DNA from: JAJKJG01 sp036386395
GTDB taxonomy: Bacteria; Pseudomonadota; Alphaproteobacteria; Rhizobiales; Beijerinckiaceae
Length of the DNA stretch: 5,420 nucleotides
Reading direction: 5' to 3'
Assembly (NCBI GenBank): GCA_036386395.1
Contig: DASVVU010000221.1
Span: forward strand, 1 to 5,420
Below are positions 1 through 5,420 of this stretch, piece by piece. The translations under genes and the position numbers were made by a program. The notes under the pieces were generated by a model. That model was not told the DNA's origin. It ran no database searches and saw only the letters and a list, made by a program, of their open reading frames with translations. Position 1 is the stretch's first letter, and each line of letters begins with the position of its first letter.

Positions 1-729
1 CGCCTGAAGGACCTCCTGCATCTTGACGCAAAGACCGTAACCGGCGGAACGCTGGGCGAGGCCATCGGCGACGCCCGGGTCTTCAACGAGGACGTCATCC
101 GGCCCCTCGACAACCCGATCGCGGCTTCCGGCGGCACGGCCATTCTCTACGGCAACCTCGCGCCCGAGGGCTGCGTGATCAAGCCGCCCGCGGCCGAGCC
201 GCGGCTCCTGCAGCACACGGGGCCGGCCATCGTCTTCGACACCTACGACGCGATGTCGAAGGCGGTGAACGACCTCGACCTCGACGTCACGCCCGACCAC
301 GTCATGGTCCTGCGCAACGCCGGCCCCATCGGTGGCCCGGGCATGCCGGAGTGGGGCATGCTGCCTCTGCCGAAGAAGCTCCTGCGCCAGGGCGTGCGCG
401 ACATGGTGCGGATCTCGGACGCGCGCATGAGCGGCACGAGCTACGGCGCCTGCATCCTGCACGTCTCGCCGGAGGCCCATATCGGCGGCCCGCTCGCGGC
501 CGTGCGCAACGGCGACCTCATCACCGTGGACGTGCCGAAGCGGTCACTCCACCTGCACCTCTCCGATGCCGAGATCGCCGAACGACTGAAAACCTGGTCG
601 CCGCCGCCCCGCGACTATCCACGCGGCTACAACAAGCTCTTCGCCCAGCACGTGCGCCAGGCGCACGAGGGCGCCGACTTCGACTTCCTCGAGGGTTCCG
701 AGGGGATTCCCGAGCCGGAGATTCACTAG
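1..729 (+). CDS. IlvD/Edd-family dehydratase, sugar-acid (pentonate) type, C-terminal part
   Basis: The reading frame is open from the first base and ends at TAG 727-729, so the 5' part lies outside the window; 242 C-terminal residues are visible of a family usually near 570-600. The motif SDARMSGTSYG (codons 415-447) is the C-terminal family signature. Its serine (codon 430-432) matches the proposed catalytic base of L-arabinonate-type dehydratases. The Ala in SDAR and the GTSYG ending fit sugar-acid dehydratases; true IlvD (dihydroxy-acid dehydratase) usually has TDGRFSG and Edd TDGRMSGAS. Upstream, RNAGPIGGPGMPEW and downstream HIGGPLAAVRNGD are also family-typical, as is the RGYNKLF...GADFDFL tail. 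Such enzymes use an Fe-S cluster and Mg2+ to dehydrate aldonic acids to 2-keto-3-deoxy acids in the cytoplasm. The cluster cysteines would be in the missing N-terminal half. Exact substrate cannot be told. A GTG at 175 is internal, not the start. Confidence 0.93.
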   Translation, partial: RLKDLLHLDAKTVTGGTLGEAIGDARVFNEDVIRPLDNPIAASGGTAILYGNLAPEGCVIKPPAAEPRLLQHTGPAIVFDTYDAMSKAVNDLDLDVTPDHVMVLRNAGPIGGPGMPEWGMLPLPKKLLRQGVRDMVRISDARMSGTSYGACILHVSPEAHIGGPLAAVRNGDLITVDVPKRSLHLHLSDAEIAERLKTWSPPPRDYPRGYNKLFAQHVRQAHEGADFDFLEGSEGIPEPEIH

Positions 730-732
730 GCC

Positions 733-1047
733 TTGGCTTGGGTTCTGCTCTCTGTCGCGGGGCTGTTCGAGGTCGGCTGGGCGATCGGGCTCAAGTACAC
801 CGAGGGCTTCACGCGGCTTGTGCCGTCCGTGCTGACAATCGCCAGCATGGCAGTGAGCATGCTGCTTCTCGGCCTCGCGCTGAGAACCCTGCCGGTCGGG
901 ACCGCTTACGCGGTGTGGACCGGCATCGGCACGGTCGGCACGGCGCTCCTCGGGATCTACCTCTTCGGAGAACCGGCGACGGCGTTGCGCCTCGCCTGCA
1001 TCGGCCTGATCGTCGCCGGCATCTTTGGCCTAAAGCTCGTCGCCTGA
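733..1047 (+). CDS. sugE: SMR-family guanidinium/quaternary cation exporter, SugE/Gdx type
   Basis: A 104-residue inner-membrane protein of normal SMR length with four hydrophobic segments (about residues 2-22, 30-50, 57-77, 84-103). Residues known in the Gdx subtype are present at their usual positions: Glu13 (proton/substrate-coupling carboxylate), Trp16, Ser42, Tyr59 and Trp62, and the GTAYAVWTGIG segment is typical of SugE/Gdx rather than EmrE. Family members work as antiparallel homodimers exchanging protons for guanidinium; some also export small quaternary ammonium ions. The start is TTG at 733, chosen because MAW followed directly by the first helix matches family N-termini; a GGAG at 717-720 lies 12 nt upstream, rather far. 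Only 3 nt separate it from the dehydratase stop, so translation is probably coupled and no guanidine riboswitch can precede it directly. Single-gene SugE homodimers are usual; no second SMR subunit is visible. Confidence 0.93.
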   Translation: MAWVLLSVAGLFEVGWAIGLKYTEGFTRLVPSVLTIASMAVSMLLLGLALRTLPVGTAYAVWTGIGTVGTALLGIYLFGEPATALRLACIGLIVAGIFGLKLVA

Positions 1048-1061
1048 GGGCCGCAGGCGAA

Positions 1062-1084
1062 CCCTCTCCCAACGCAGGAGAGGT
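1062..1084. terminator. Stem-loop in the convergent gap, possible bidirectional terminator
   Basis: CCTCTCC (1063-1069) pairs perfectly with GGAGAGG (1077-1083) around a 7-nt loop, between the converging ends of the exporter and the exported-protein gene. A second 6-bp inverted repeat, CGCCTG 1041-1046 with CAGGCG 1054-1059, overlaps the exporter stop. No T-run follows on either strand, so this is not a canonical intrinsic terminator. It could instead be a copy of a short palindromic intergenic repeat; CCCTCTCC-type palindromes are often seen between genes in GC-rich alphaproteobacteria. Confidence 0.45.
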
Positions 1085-1089
1085 GGAAG

Positions 1090-2019
1090 CTACCGCGCCG
1101 CGGTGACCTCGATATCGCGATCGAGGCCGCTCTCCACCTTGAATTCGCGGGTATAGACCTGACCCTCGTGGCGGGCGATGACCACGTAGTCGCCGTCGGC
1201 GAGGGTGAGGGATGGGAAAGCGCCGATAGCCTCGCGGATGACGTCGCCCCCGGGGGTGAGAACGCTGAAGGCCGTTCCGGCGAAAGCCTCGCCGCCGGCC
1301 GTGGCCACGAGCTTCAGGGTGACGGTGGCGGCGCGATGGTTGAGGGTTGCCGCGGTCACCCGGCCAGCCTCGACCCGGAGGTCGGCGCGCATGATGGCGT
1401 TCGAGTCCCCGTAGGTCGAGACCACGTGATAGACGCCCTCGGGCAGCCGGACGATGTCGCCGCCCTTCACGTTCGCCCGCACCAGCCGCCCTTCGGAGTT
1501 GTTTCCGACCGGCACGAAGATCGCGAAGGAAAGTTTCGCGGGCGGGATCGGGTTGTCGCCGATGACGCCCCCGAGCTGCAGCGCTCCCGCGCTGATCGAG
1601 AGCCGCTCGGCGGCGCCCCCGGAAGGCGCCACGGTGACGCGCTTCGTCGCTCCGGCAAACCCGTAGGCAGCGTGCACGATGTAGGCCCCGGGGGGCAGGT
1701 TGAAGCTCGGCGCGGGGTCGTCGGACTTGGCTAGCAGCGCCGGCTGGTCACCCCGGTCCTCGTAGACGCGCCAGGTCAGCCCTGAGCGGATCGGCTTCGG
1801 ATCGCCGCTGAAGAACGCGCTAAGGGACAGCACGGTGGGCTCCGCCGGTTGTGCTGAAGCGCCCGGTGCGACGGCTCCTGCACTTGCCGCTGGCGGCAGC
1901 GTCGGCGTTCCGACGGCCGGCTGCGACTCGCTGCCTGCGGAGGGCAGGGTGGGGGTCTGCGCCAGGGCCGAGATCTGCTGCGCCGTGAGCGCAAGGGCAA
2001 TCAAGATGTATCGCTTCAA
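1090..2019 (-). CDS. Exported protein of unknown function with three related beta-rich modules
   Basis: I do not recognise this 309-residue protein. Residues 1-20 form a Sec signal peptide (Lys2-Arg3, hydrophobic core, ALA before Gln21 as the likely cleavage site); there is no lipobox cysteine and no later membrane segment, so a soluble periplasmic or secreted protein is expected. Residues 21-64 are a Pro/Ala/Ser-rich linker containing TPTLP twice. The rest holds three similar modules centred on LPPGAYIVHAAYG (108-120), LPEGVYHVVSTYG (192-204) and LADGDYVVIARHEG (273-286), spaced 84 and 81 residues apart. Modules 2 and 3 then run into R-x-VE-(A/S)-G; module 1 has KRVTVAPSG. This looks like beta-sandwich modules of the CarboxypepD_reg/PEGA kind, an inference from pattern only. 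The TTG start at 2019 is the first possible start after the in-frame stop of the upstream gene; GGGG at 2028-2025 is a weak ribosome site 5 nt away. It probably shares a transcript with the YfhO-like gene. Confidence 0.85.
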   Translation of the reverse strand: MKRYILIALALTAQQISALAQTPTLPSAGSESQPAVGTPTLPPAASAGAVAPGASAQPAEPTVLSLSAFFSGDPKPIRSGLTWRVYEDRGDQPALLAKSDDPAPSFNLPPGAYIVHAAYGFAGATKRVTVAPSGGAAERLSISAGALQLGGVIGDNPIPPAKLSFAIFVPVGNNSEGRLVRANVKGGDIVRLPEGVYHVVSTYGDSNAIMRADLRVEAGRVTAATLNHRAATVTLKLVATAGGEAFAGTAFSVLTPGGDVIREAIGAFPSLTLADGDYVVIARHEGQVYTREFKVESGLDRDIEVTAAR

Positions 2020-2046
2020 GCTAGCCCCGCACGACGCCCGCCCGGA

Positions 2047-4470
2047 TCACTGCACGACCCGCTCGGTCCCGTCGTCCTTTTCCACGAGCTCGGTCGCGGC
2101 TGCGACCAGGTTCTCCATCGAGAGCGGACGGAACCGGAATTCGACCCGGTGCCGGCCGGGTCCGACCTCGACGCCTCTGAACAGCAGGTTTGCGCGCAAA
2201 ATGGGGCGAGGCTCGCCGTCGACGGTCGCTTCCCAACCCGGGTAGTAGATGTCGTGCAGGACGAGGAGGCCGGCGTGGTCGGTCTCGACGTCGAGCGCGA
2301 CGGCGTTGCGCTCGTAACGCGTCACCCGCGCCGAGCTGCGCACGGGCTCCAGAGTCCCGGCCTCAGCGCCGCCATGCTGGCCGAAGTCGCCCTTGATCTC
2401 CGGCACGGTAGCCTCGTCGATGAGCGCCTCGGTCGTGCGCTCGAACTCCGGCAGCTCGTCCTGCGACAGCACGGCCTCCGAGTCGACGGGCACCAGGCGG
2501 CTGGCGACGTACGCGCGCGGCATGGCGGGGGCGAGGCGATAGATCCACATCTGGCCCGAGCCGTAGAGGAGCTTGGCGTCGTTCACCCGCGGGAAGTGCC
2601 GCGGCAGGCGCTCCGCCGGACGGTCGAGGACGAGGTACTCGAGGCCCAAGAGGCCGGCGAGCCGGCACTTGTATCCGCGGAACAGCGCCGGGAAGGTCCG
2701 CAGGTTCATGTCGACGGCGTTCTCGCCAGGCCCGACCGCCTTCTCATAGTCCGCGAGCCGCAGCGGGTTGTAGCCGAGCGTGTCCTCGAGCCCGAGGACC
2801 ATGGAAGCGTTCTGCCACGCGCCGCCGAGGCCGAGGATCTCGACGCGGGGCCGCTCTCCCCTCGCTTGGCGGGAAGCGAGCTCGTCCTTGAGGATGTTGA
2901 GGCCCTGGAGCTGCTCGGGCGGGAGGGTCTGGAAGACGGCGTAGCGCTCCTGCGGCTCGGCGTTGAGCGAAGAGGCCGCGTTGCGCCAGATCAGCTCGCC
3001 CCCCGCGACAGCGACGAGCGCTATGGCCACGGCGGCGCGGTGCGCCGTCGCGGCGCTTCCCCGAACGAGGAGCCACGCTGCCCCGCTCGCGAGCACGAGG
3101 CCGAGAGCCATGTCGCGGGCGGCGGCCGGCACCTGATTGGCGCGAACGGCGTAGACCATCCCGAGGGCAGCGGCCCCGACGAGGCCAAGTGCCGCGAGGG
3201 CGGCGAGGACGGCTCCCGCCCGGCGGGCGAGAAGGCGCGGCGCGCCTTCAGCAACGTAGCGGTGGACGAGGTAGCCGGCCGCGAAGGCCAGGGCCACGTT
3301 GATCAGGAAGGTCGCGTCGGCGGGCCGGCGATAGAGCTTGACCCCCGGCACGTAGTCGAACACCGGCGCGAAGAACGGGGTATAGCGACCGAGGGCGTAG
3401 AGGAGCGCCACCACTCCGAAGATCAGGAAGAAGCGGAACTCGCGGGCGAACAGACGCCGTCCGGCGATGCCGTGCCACATCAGGAGCAGCGCCGGCACCG
3501 TGCCGGCGAAGAGGTAGTTCGTGGCGCGGTCCGTCGAGGTGCCCTCCGGGATCGTATGCCAGTCCGGGCCCCAGTAGTCGTACGTCCAGCGCAGCGACCC
3601 GAAGATGTCGCCGAACAGGATGGTAGCGAGGCTCGACGGCGGGAGCGACCCCATGGCGGCGACCCCGTAGCCGAACCCCGGGCGGGTCGAGGTCGCAAGC
3701 AACTGCATTGTCAGGATCGTTGGGACGGCGAGCAGCGCCGCGCCGACCACCGCCATGGTGACGAGTACGCCGAGACGCTGGCGGGCGAACGCGAGCGGGC
3801 GCTCGGCGCTCACGGTGACGTAGACGGCGTACCCGATTAGGGTAAGGGCAAAGAGGAATGCGACCTGATCGCGGCCGACCGTCATCAAGGCGGCAACCAT
3901 CGCGAAGCCGAGGCCGTAGCGGTAGGACCGGCGCGCCAGCGCCTCTTCCAGGAGGTACAAGGCCAGCGGGAAGTAGCCGTACGAGAAGATCATCCCCGTG
4001 TGCTGCAGCCGCGCCGAGGCCGAGCCGCCGAGGATGTACACGAAGGCGGCAATCACGCCGCCCGACGCCGCCCAGCCGCGGCGCCGGAAAAGCGCCAGAA
4101 TGGCGAAGGCGCCGGGCAGGAGGTGGGCGTAGATGACGGCGTCGAAGGCCTGCATGGACGGCGAAGGCACGAGCCACCCGAACAGGAGCATCGTCGGGGT
4201 GAAAAGCAGCGATTGGGGGTCGGCGACCGAGGGATGGCCGCTGAAGTGGTACGGGTTCCACAGCGGCAGCTCACCATGCTGGAGCGCCGTGCCGAGGTAC
4301 CGCAGCATGGGATAGAAGTGGTTCTTGGAGTCCCACGGCACGACCGCGCCGGAGAGCGGCCACATGGCCGCGGCCGCCGCCCAGAAGGCAAGGACTGCAA
4401 GCGCCGCGAGCAGTGTCTCGCGAGCGGTCCACACGGATTGTTGGGGCAACGCAGTCACGGGGACCGACAC
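2047..4470 (-). CDS. YfhO-like polytopic membrane protein (GT-C-like architecture)
   Basis: An 807-residue inner-membrane protein if started at GTG 4470. About 13-14 hydrophobic helices occupy residues 20-495, then a soluble domain of about 310 residues (496-807) that should face the periplasm. YfhO-family marks: PWDSK (Asp47) in the first outer loop, followed by GELPLWNPYHFSGHP (66-80) and ADPQ (83-86); LGRYTPFF (360-367) leading to LYRRPAD (379-385); and IYYPGWEATVDG (741-752) in the C-terminal domain. The family resembles GT-C glycosyltransferases using polyprenyl-phosphate sugars; the Bacillus member is linked to teichoic-acid glycosylation, but the role in Gram-negatives is unknown to me. 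The C-terminus ends in a charged tail without the final helix often seen in the family. The frame stays open upstream to about 5301, antisense to the nitroreductase, so the start is uncertain; GTG 4530 is an alternative. It lies 27 nt upstream of, and in frame with, the exported-protein gene. Confidence 0.88.
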   Translation of the reverse strand: MSVPVTALPQQSVWTARETLLAALAVLAFWAAAAAMWPLSGAVVPWDSKNHFYPMLRYLGTALQHGELPLWNPYHFSGHPSVADPQSLLFTPTMLLFGWLVPSPSMQAFDAVIYAHLLPGAFAILALFRRRGWAASGGVIAAFVYILGGSASARLQHTGMIFSYGYFPLALYLLEEALARRSYRYGLGFAMVAALMTVGRDQVAFLFALTLIGYAVYVTVSAERPLAFARQRLGVLVTMAVVGAALLAVPTILTMQLLATSTRPGFGYGVAAMGSLPPSSLATILFGDIFGSLRWTYDYWGPDWHTIPEGTSTDRATNYLFAGTVPALLLMWHGIAGRRLFAREFRFFLIFGVVALLYALGRYTPFFAPVFDYVPGVKLYRRPADATFLINVALAFAAGYLVHRYVAEGAPRLLARRAGAVLAALAALGLVGAAALGMVYAVRANQVPAAARDMALGLVLASGAAWLLVRGSAATAHRAAVAIALVAVAGGELIWRNAASSLNAEPQERYAVFQTLPPEQLQGLNILKDELASRQARGERPRVEILGLGGAWQNASMVLGLEDTLGYNPLRLADYEKAVGPGENAVDMNLRTFPALFRGYKCRLAGLLGLEYLVLDRPAERLPRHFPRVNDAKLLYGSGQMWIYRLAPAMPRAYVASRLVPVDSEAVLSQDELPEFERTTEALIDEATVPEIKGDFGQHGGAEAGTLEPVRSSARVTRYERNAVALDVETDHAGLLVLHDIYYPGWEATVDGEPRPILRANLLFRGVEVGPGRHRVEFRFRPLSMENLVAAATELVEKDDGTERVVQ

Positions 4471-4538
4471 TTTCGAGGCGCAAGCACGCGGGGATCCGTG
4501 CCGATCGGCCGAGAGTTGGGCAACGACCACAGCAGTCT

Positions 4539-4545
4539 TCCCCCT
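4539..4545 (-). promoter_or_regulatory. Candidate ribosome binding site for an alternative YfhO-like start
   Basis: On the minus strand AGGGGGA (4545-4539) lies 8 nt before an in-frame GTG at 4530, giving a protein 20 residues longer (827). It is a better ribosome site than anything in front of GTG 4470, where the preceding bases (CTCGAAA) show none. Against it, the extra 20 codons have a lower G/C fraction at third positions (about 14 of 20) than the gene body, and the shorter form already has a normal 19-residue tail before the first helix. Confidence 0.35.
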
Positions 4546-4638
4546 GGCCACCCGCCTTTCCGGACGTTTGCGGCCTACTATGGTCCCCGACCTTGGCTTT
4601 CGGCCAGAGAACGGCGATATCGTGGCGACCGTCGAGCC

Positions 4639-4666
4639 TTCACGGCCTCGGTCGCTGCCGTATAGC
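4639..4666 (+). promoter_or_regulatory. Candidate sigma-70-type promoter for the nitroreductase operon
   Basis: TTCACG (4639-4644, 4 of 6 to TTGACA) and TATAGC (4661-4666, 4 of 6 to TATAAT) are separated by 16 bp. Transcription would begin near 4673 and leave a leader of about 23 nt before ATG 4696, a sensible length. It is a pattern match only; the AT-richer stretch 4661-4680 in otherwise GC-rich DNA adds some support. Confidence 0.35.
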
Positions 4667-4695
4667 ACGTTTGCCTCATTCTCGCTGAAGGTGTG

Positions 4696-5259
4696 ATGAA
4701 CGCCACCCTCGATCTTCTGCGCACCCGCCGTTCCGTCGCGCCGCACCTCCTGGGCGAGCCTGGCCCGACCCCGGAGGAACTCGAGGCGCTTCTGACCATC
4801 GCCACGCGGGTGCCGGACCATGGCCGCCTTACTCCCTGGCGCTTCCTCGTCATCGAGGGCGAGGCGCGGGCGCGCATCGGCGACGTTATCGCCGCGGCCT
4901 TCCTGGCCGACCAGCCGCAGGCCGATACCACGCGGGTCGAGCAGGAGCGCAAGCGCCTGGCGCGTGCGCCGACGGTGGTCGCCGTGGTCTCCCGGGCCAG
5001 GCCGCACGTGAAGATTCCTGAATGGGAGCAGGCGCTCTCGGCCGGCGCCGTTGCCATGACCCTCGTCATCGCCGCGAACGCTATGGGTTTTTCGACGTCG
5101 TGGCTGACCGAGTGGTACGCCTTCGACCGGCGCATCCTCGATGCCCTCGGCCTCGAGCCGGACGAGCGCATCGCCGGCTTCGTCCACATCGGCCGAGCCC
5201 TCGAGCCGCCGGTCGAGCGGGCGCGCCCGGCGCTGGCCGATGTCGTCACGCGCCTCTAG
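4696..5259 (+). CDS. Nitroreductase-family FMN oxidoreductase, YdjA-like
   Basis: A 187-residue protein of the short YdjA-like branch of the nitroreductase superfamily (family length about 180-190). The N-terminal RRS (11-13) and the PDHGRLTPWRF segment (40-50) correspond to phosphate- and flavin-contacting segments of E. coli YdjA (RRS and PDHKSMQPWHF). The later KIPEWEQALSAGAVAM followed by the ANAMGF helix matches YdjA KVPRWEQEMSAG, which lies at the dimer interface. Members bind FMN as homodimers and reduce nitro compounds or related electrophiles with NAD(P)H in the cytoplasm; the physiological substrate is unknown. ATG 4696 is preferred over the adjacent GTG 4693 because GAAGG (4687-4691) sits 4 nt before the ATG and only 1 nt before the GTG. 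A flavin-reductase-like gene follows after 12 nt, so the two are probably co-transcribed. Confidence 0.92.
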   Translation: MNATLDLLRTRRSVAPHLLGEPGPTPEELEALLTIATRVPDHGRLTPWRFLVIEGEARARIGDVIAAAFLADQPQADTTRVEQERKRLARAPTVVAVVSRARPHVKIPEWEQALSAGAVAMTLVIAANAMGFSTSWLTEWYAFDRRILDALGLEPDERIAGFVHIGRALEPPVERARPALADVVTRL

Positions 5260-5271
5260 GTCCCCGCCCTG

Positions 5272-5420
5272 ATGTTCTACGAGCCTGCGAAACGCAACCA
5301 CGGCCTGCCGTACGACCCCTTCAAGGCGCTGACCGTGCGCCCCATCGGCTGGGTGACGGCCATGAGCGCAACAGGCGAGATCAACCTGTCGCCGTACTCG
5401 TTCTTCAACCAGATCTCCGA
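5272..5420 (+). CDS. Flavin reductase-like domain protein (FMN-binding split barrel), N-terminal part
   Basis: The first 49 codons of a gene cut by the window end. The start MFYEPAKRNHGLPYDPF, then RPIGWVTAMSATG and NLSPYSFFNQISD, is characteristic of the DIM6/NTAB-type flavin reductase-like family, whose members bind FMN in a split barrel and are normally about 200 residues. The usual pattern before the conserved tryptophan is PRPIGW; here TVRPIGW lacks the first proline, with the frame otherwise intact, so it looks like a one-residue natural variation and not a frameshift. No strong ribosome site is seen (TAGG 5257-5260, 11 nt upstream, overlapping the nitroreductase stop), which suggests translational coupling. 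Whether it supplies reduced flavin, or acts as an oxidoreductase itself, cannot be told from this fragment. Confidence 0.88.
   Translation, partial: MFYEPAKRNHGLPYDPFKALTVRPIGWVTAMSATGEINLSPYSFFNQIS

Larger units (their letters stand above)
4471..4695. other. Divergent intergenic region between the YfhO-like gene and the nitroreductase
   Basis: About 225 bp (165 bp if the YfhO-like gene starts at 4530) that should hold promoters for both directions. On the plus strand, besides the promoter listed separately, TTGGCT 4593-4598 with GATATC 4616-4621 at 17-nt spacing is a weaker pair. On the minus strand a CATAGT -10-like hexamer (4582-4577) has no good -35. Perfect palindromes GCCGATCGGC (4500-4509) and CGATATCG (4615-4622) could be protein-binding sites but are short enough to be chance in GC-rich DNA. 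No RNA gene or riboswitch is evident. Confidence 0.5.

Noticed and set aside
175..729. An independent short gene starting at GTG 175
   Set aside because: The same frame is open back to base 1 and the upstream residues (for example NPIAASGGTAILYGNLAPEG) are also dehydratase sequence, so this GTG is internal.
351..1106. A 251-codon plus-strand frame spanning the dehydratase end and the exporter
   Set aside because: It is a shadow frame across two recognised genes, Arg/Ala-rich, with no recognisable domain.
1168..1734. A 188-codon plus-strand frame opposite the exported-protein gene
   Set aside because: The translation is Gly/Asp/Arg-rich without features, while the minus strand has a signal peptide and repeated modules.
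2149..3840. A 563-codon open frame on the plus strand, antisense to the YfhO-like gene
   Set aside because: Its translation is Arg/Glu/Gly/His-rich low-information sequence with no domain. The opposite strand encodes clear YfhO motifs, and long antisense frames are expected in GC-rich genes.
3248..4261. A 337-codon minus-strand frame, offset from the YfhO-like gene
   Set aside because: It is an out-of-frame reading of the YfhO-like gene, Arg/Pro/Ala-rich, with no membrane pattern of its own.
4500..4509. GCCGATCGGC palindrome as an operator
   Set aside because: A 10-bp palindrome of this composition is common by chance in GC-rich DNA and no regulator gene is nearby; kept only as a remark in the intergenic entry.

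Overview
The window is GC-rich, with strong G/C preference at third codon positions. All six protein-coding genes look alphaproteobacterial, most likely Hyphomicrobiales (rhizobial/methylobacterial relatives); that placement is by protein resemblance and base composition only. Nearly every base is coding. I see no RNA gene, CRISPR array, insertion sequence or phage gene.

Layout. (1) Bases 1-1047, plus strand: the C-terminal part of an IlvD/Edd-family sugar-acid dehydratase, followed after 3 nt by a small multidrug-resistance (SMR) exporter of the SugE/Gdx guanidinium type, probably one transcript. (2) A short convergent gap with a GC-rich stem-loop. (3) Bases 1090-4470, minus strand: a large polytopic YfhO-like membrane protein (GT-C-like architecture) followed 27 nt later, in the same frame, by an exported protein of unknown function made of a signal peptide, a Pro/Ala linker and three related beta-rich modules. 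(4) A divergent intergenic region of about 225 bp (4471-4695) with candidate promoters. (5) Bases 4696-5420, plus strand: a YdjA-like nitroreductase and, 12 nt downstream, the N-terminus of a flavin-reductase-like (FMN-binding split barrel) protein, cut by the window end.

How they may work together. The dehydratase/exporter pair would link a catabolic Fe-S enzyme with export of a small cation, but no shared substrate is evident and the link may be only positional. The YfhO-like/triple-module pair is the least understood part. It could be a small cell-envelope system in which a lipid-linked-sugar transferase-like membrane protein acts with a periplasmic partner; this is inference from architecture and gene order. 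The nitroreductase and flavin reductase are both FMN-type redox proteins and probably form an operon.

Most of the window is ordinary chromosomal housekeeping/accessory metabolism. I found no convincing new defence, mobile or RNA system. The best lead is the minus-strand envelope gene pair.
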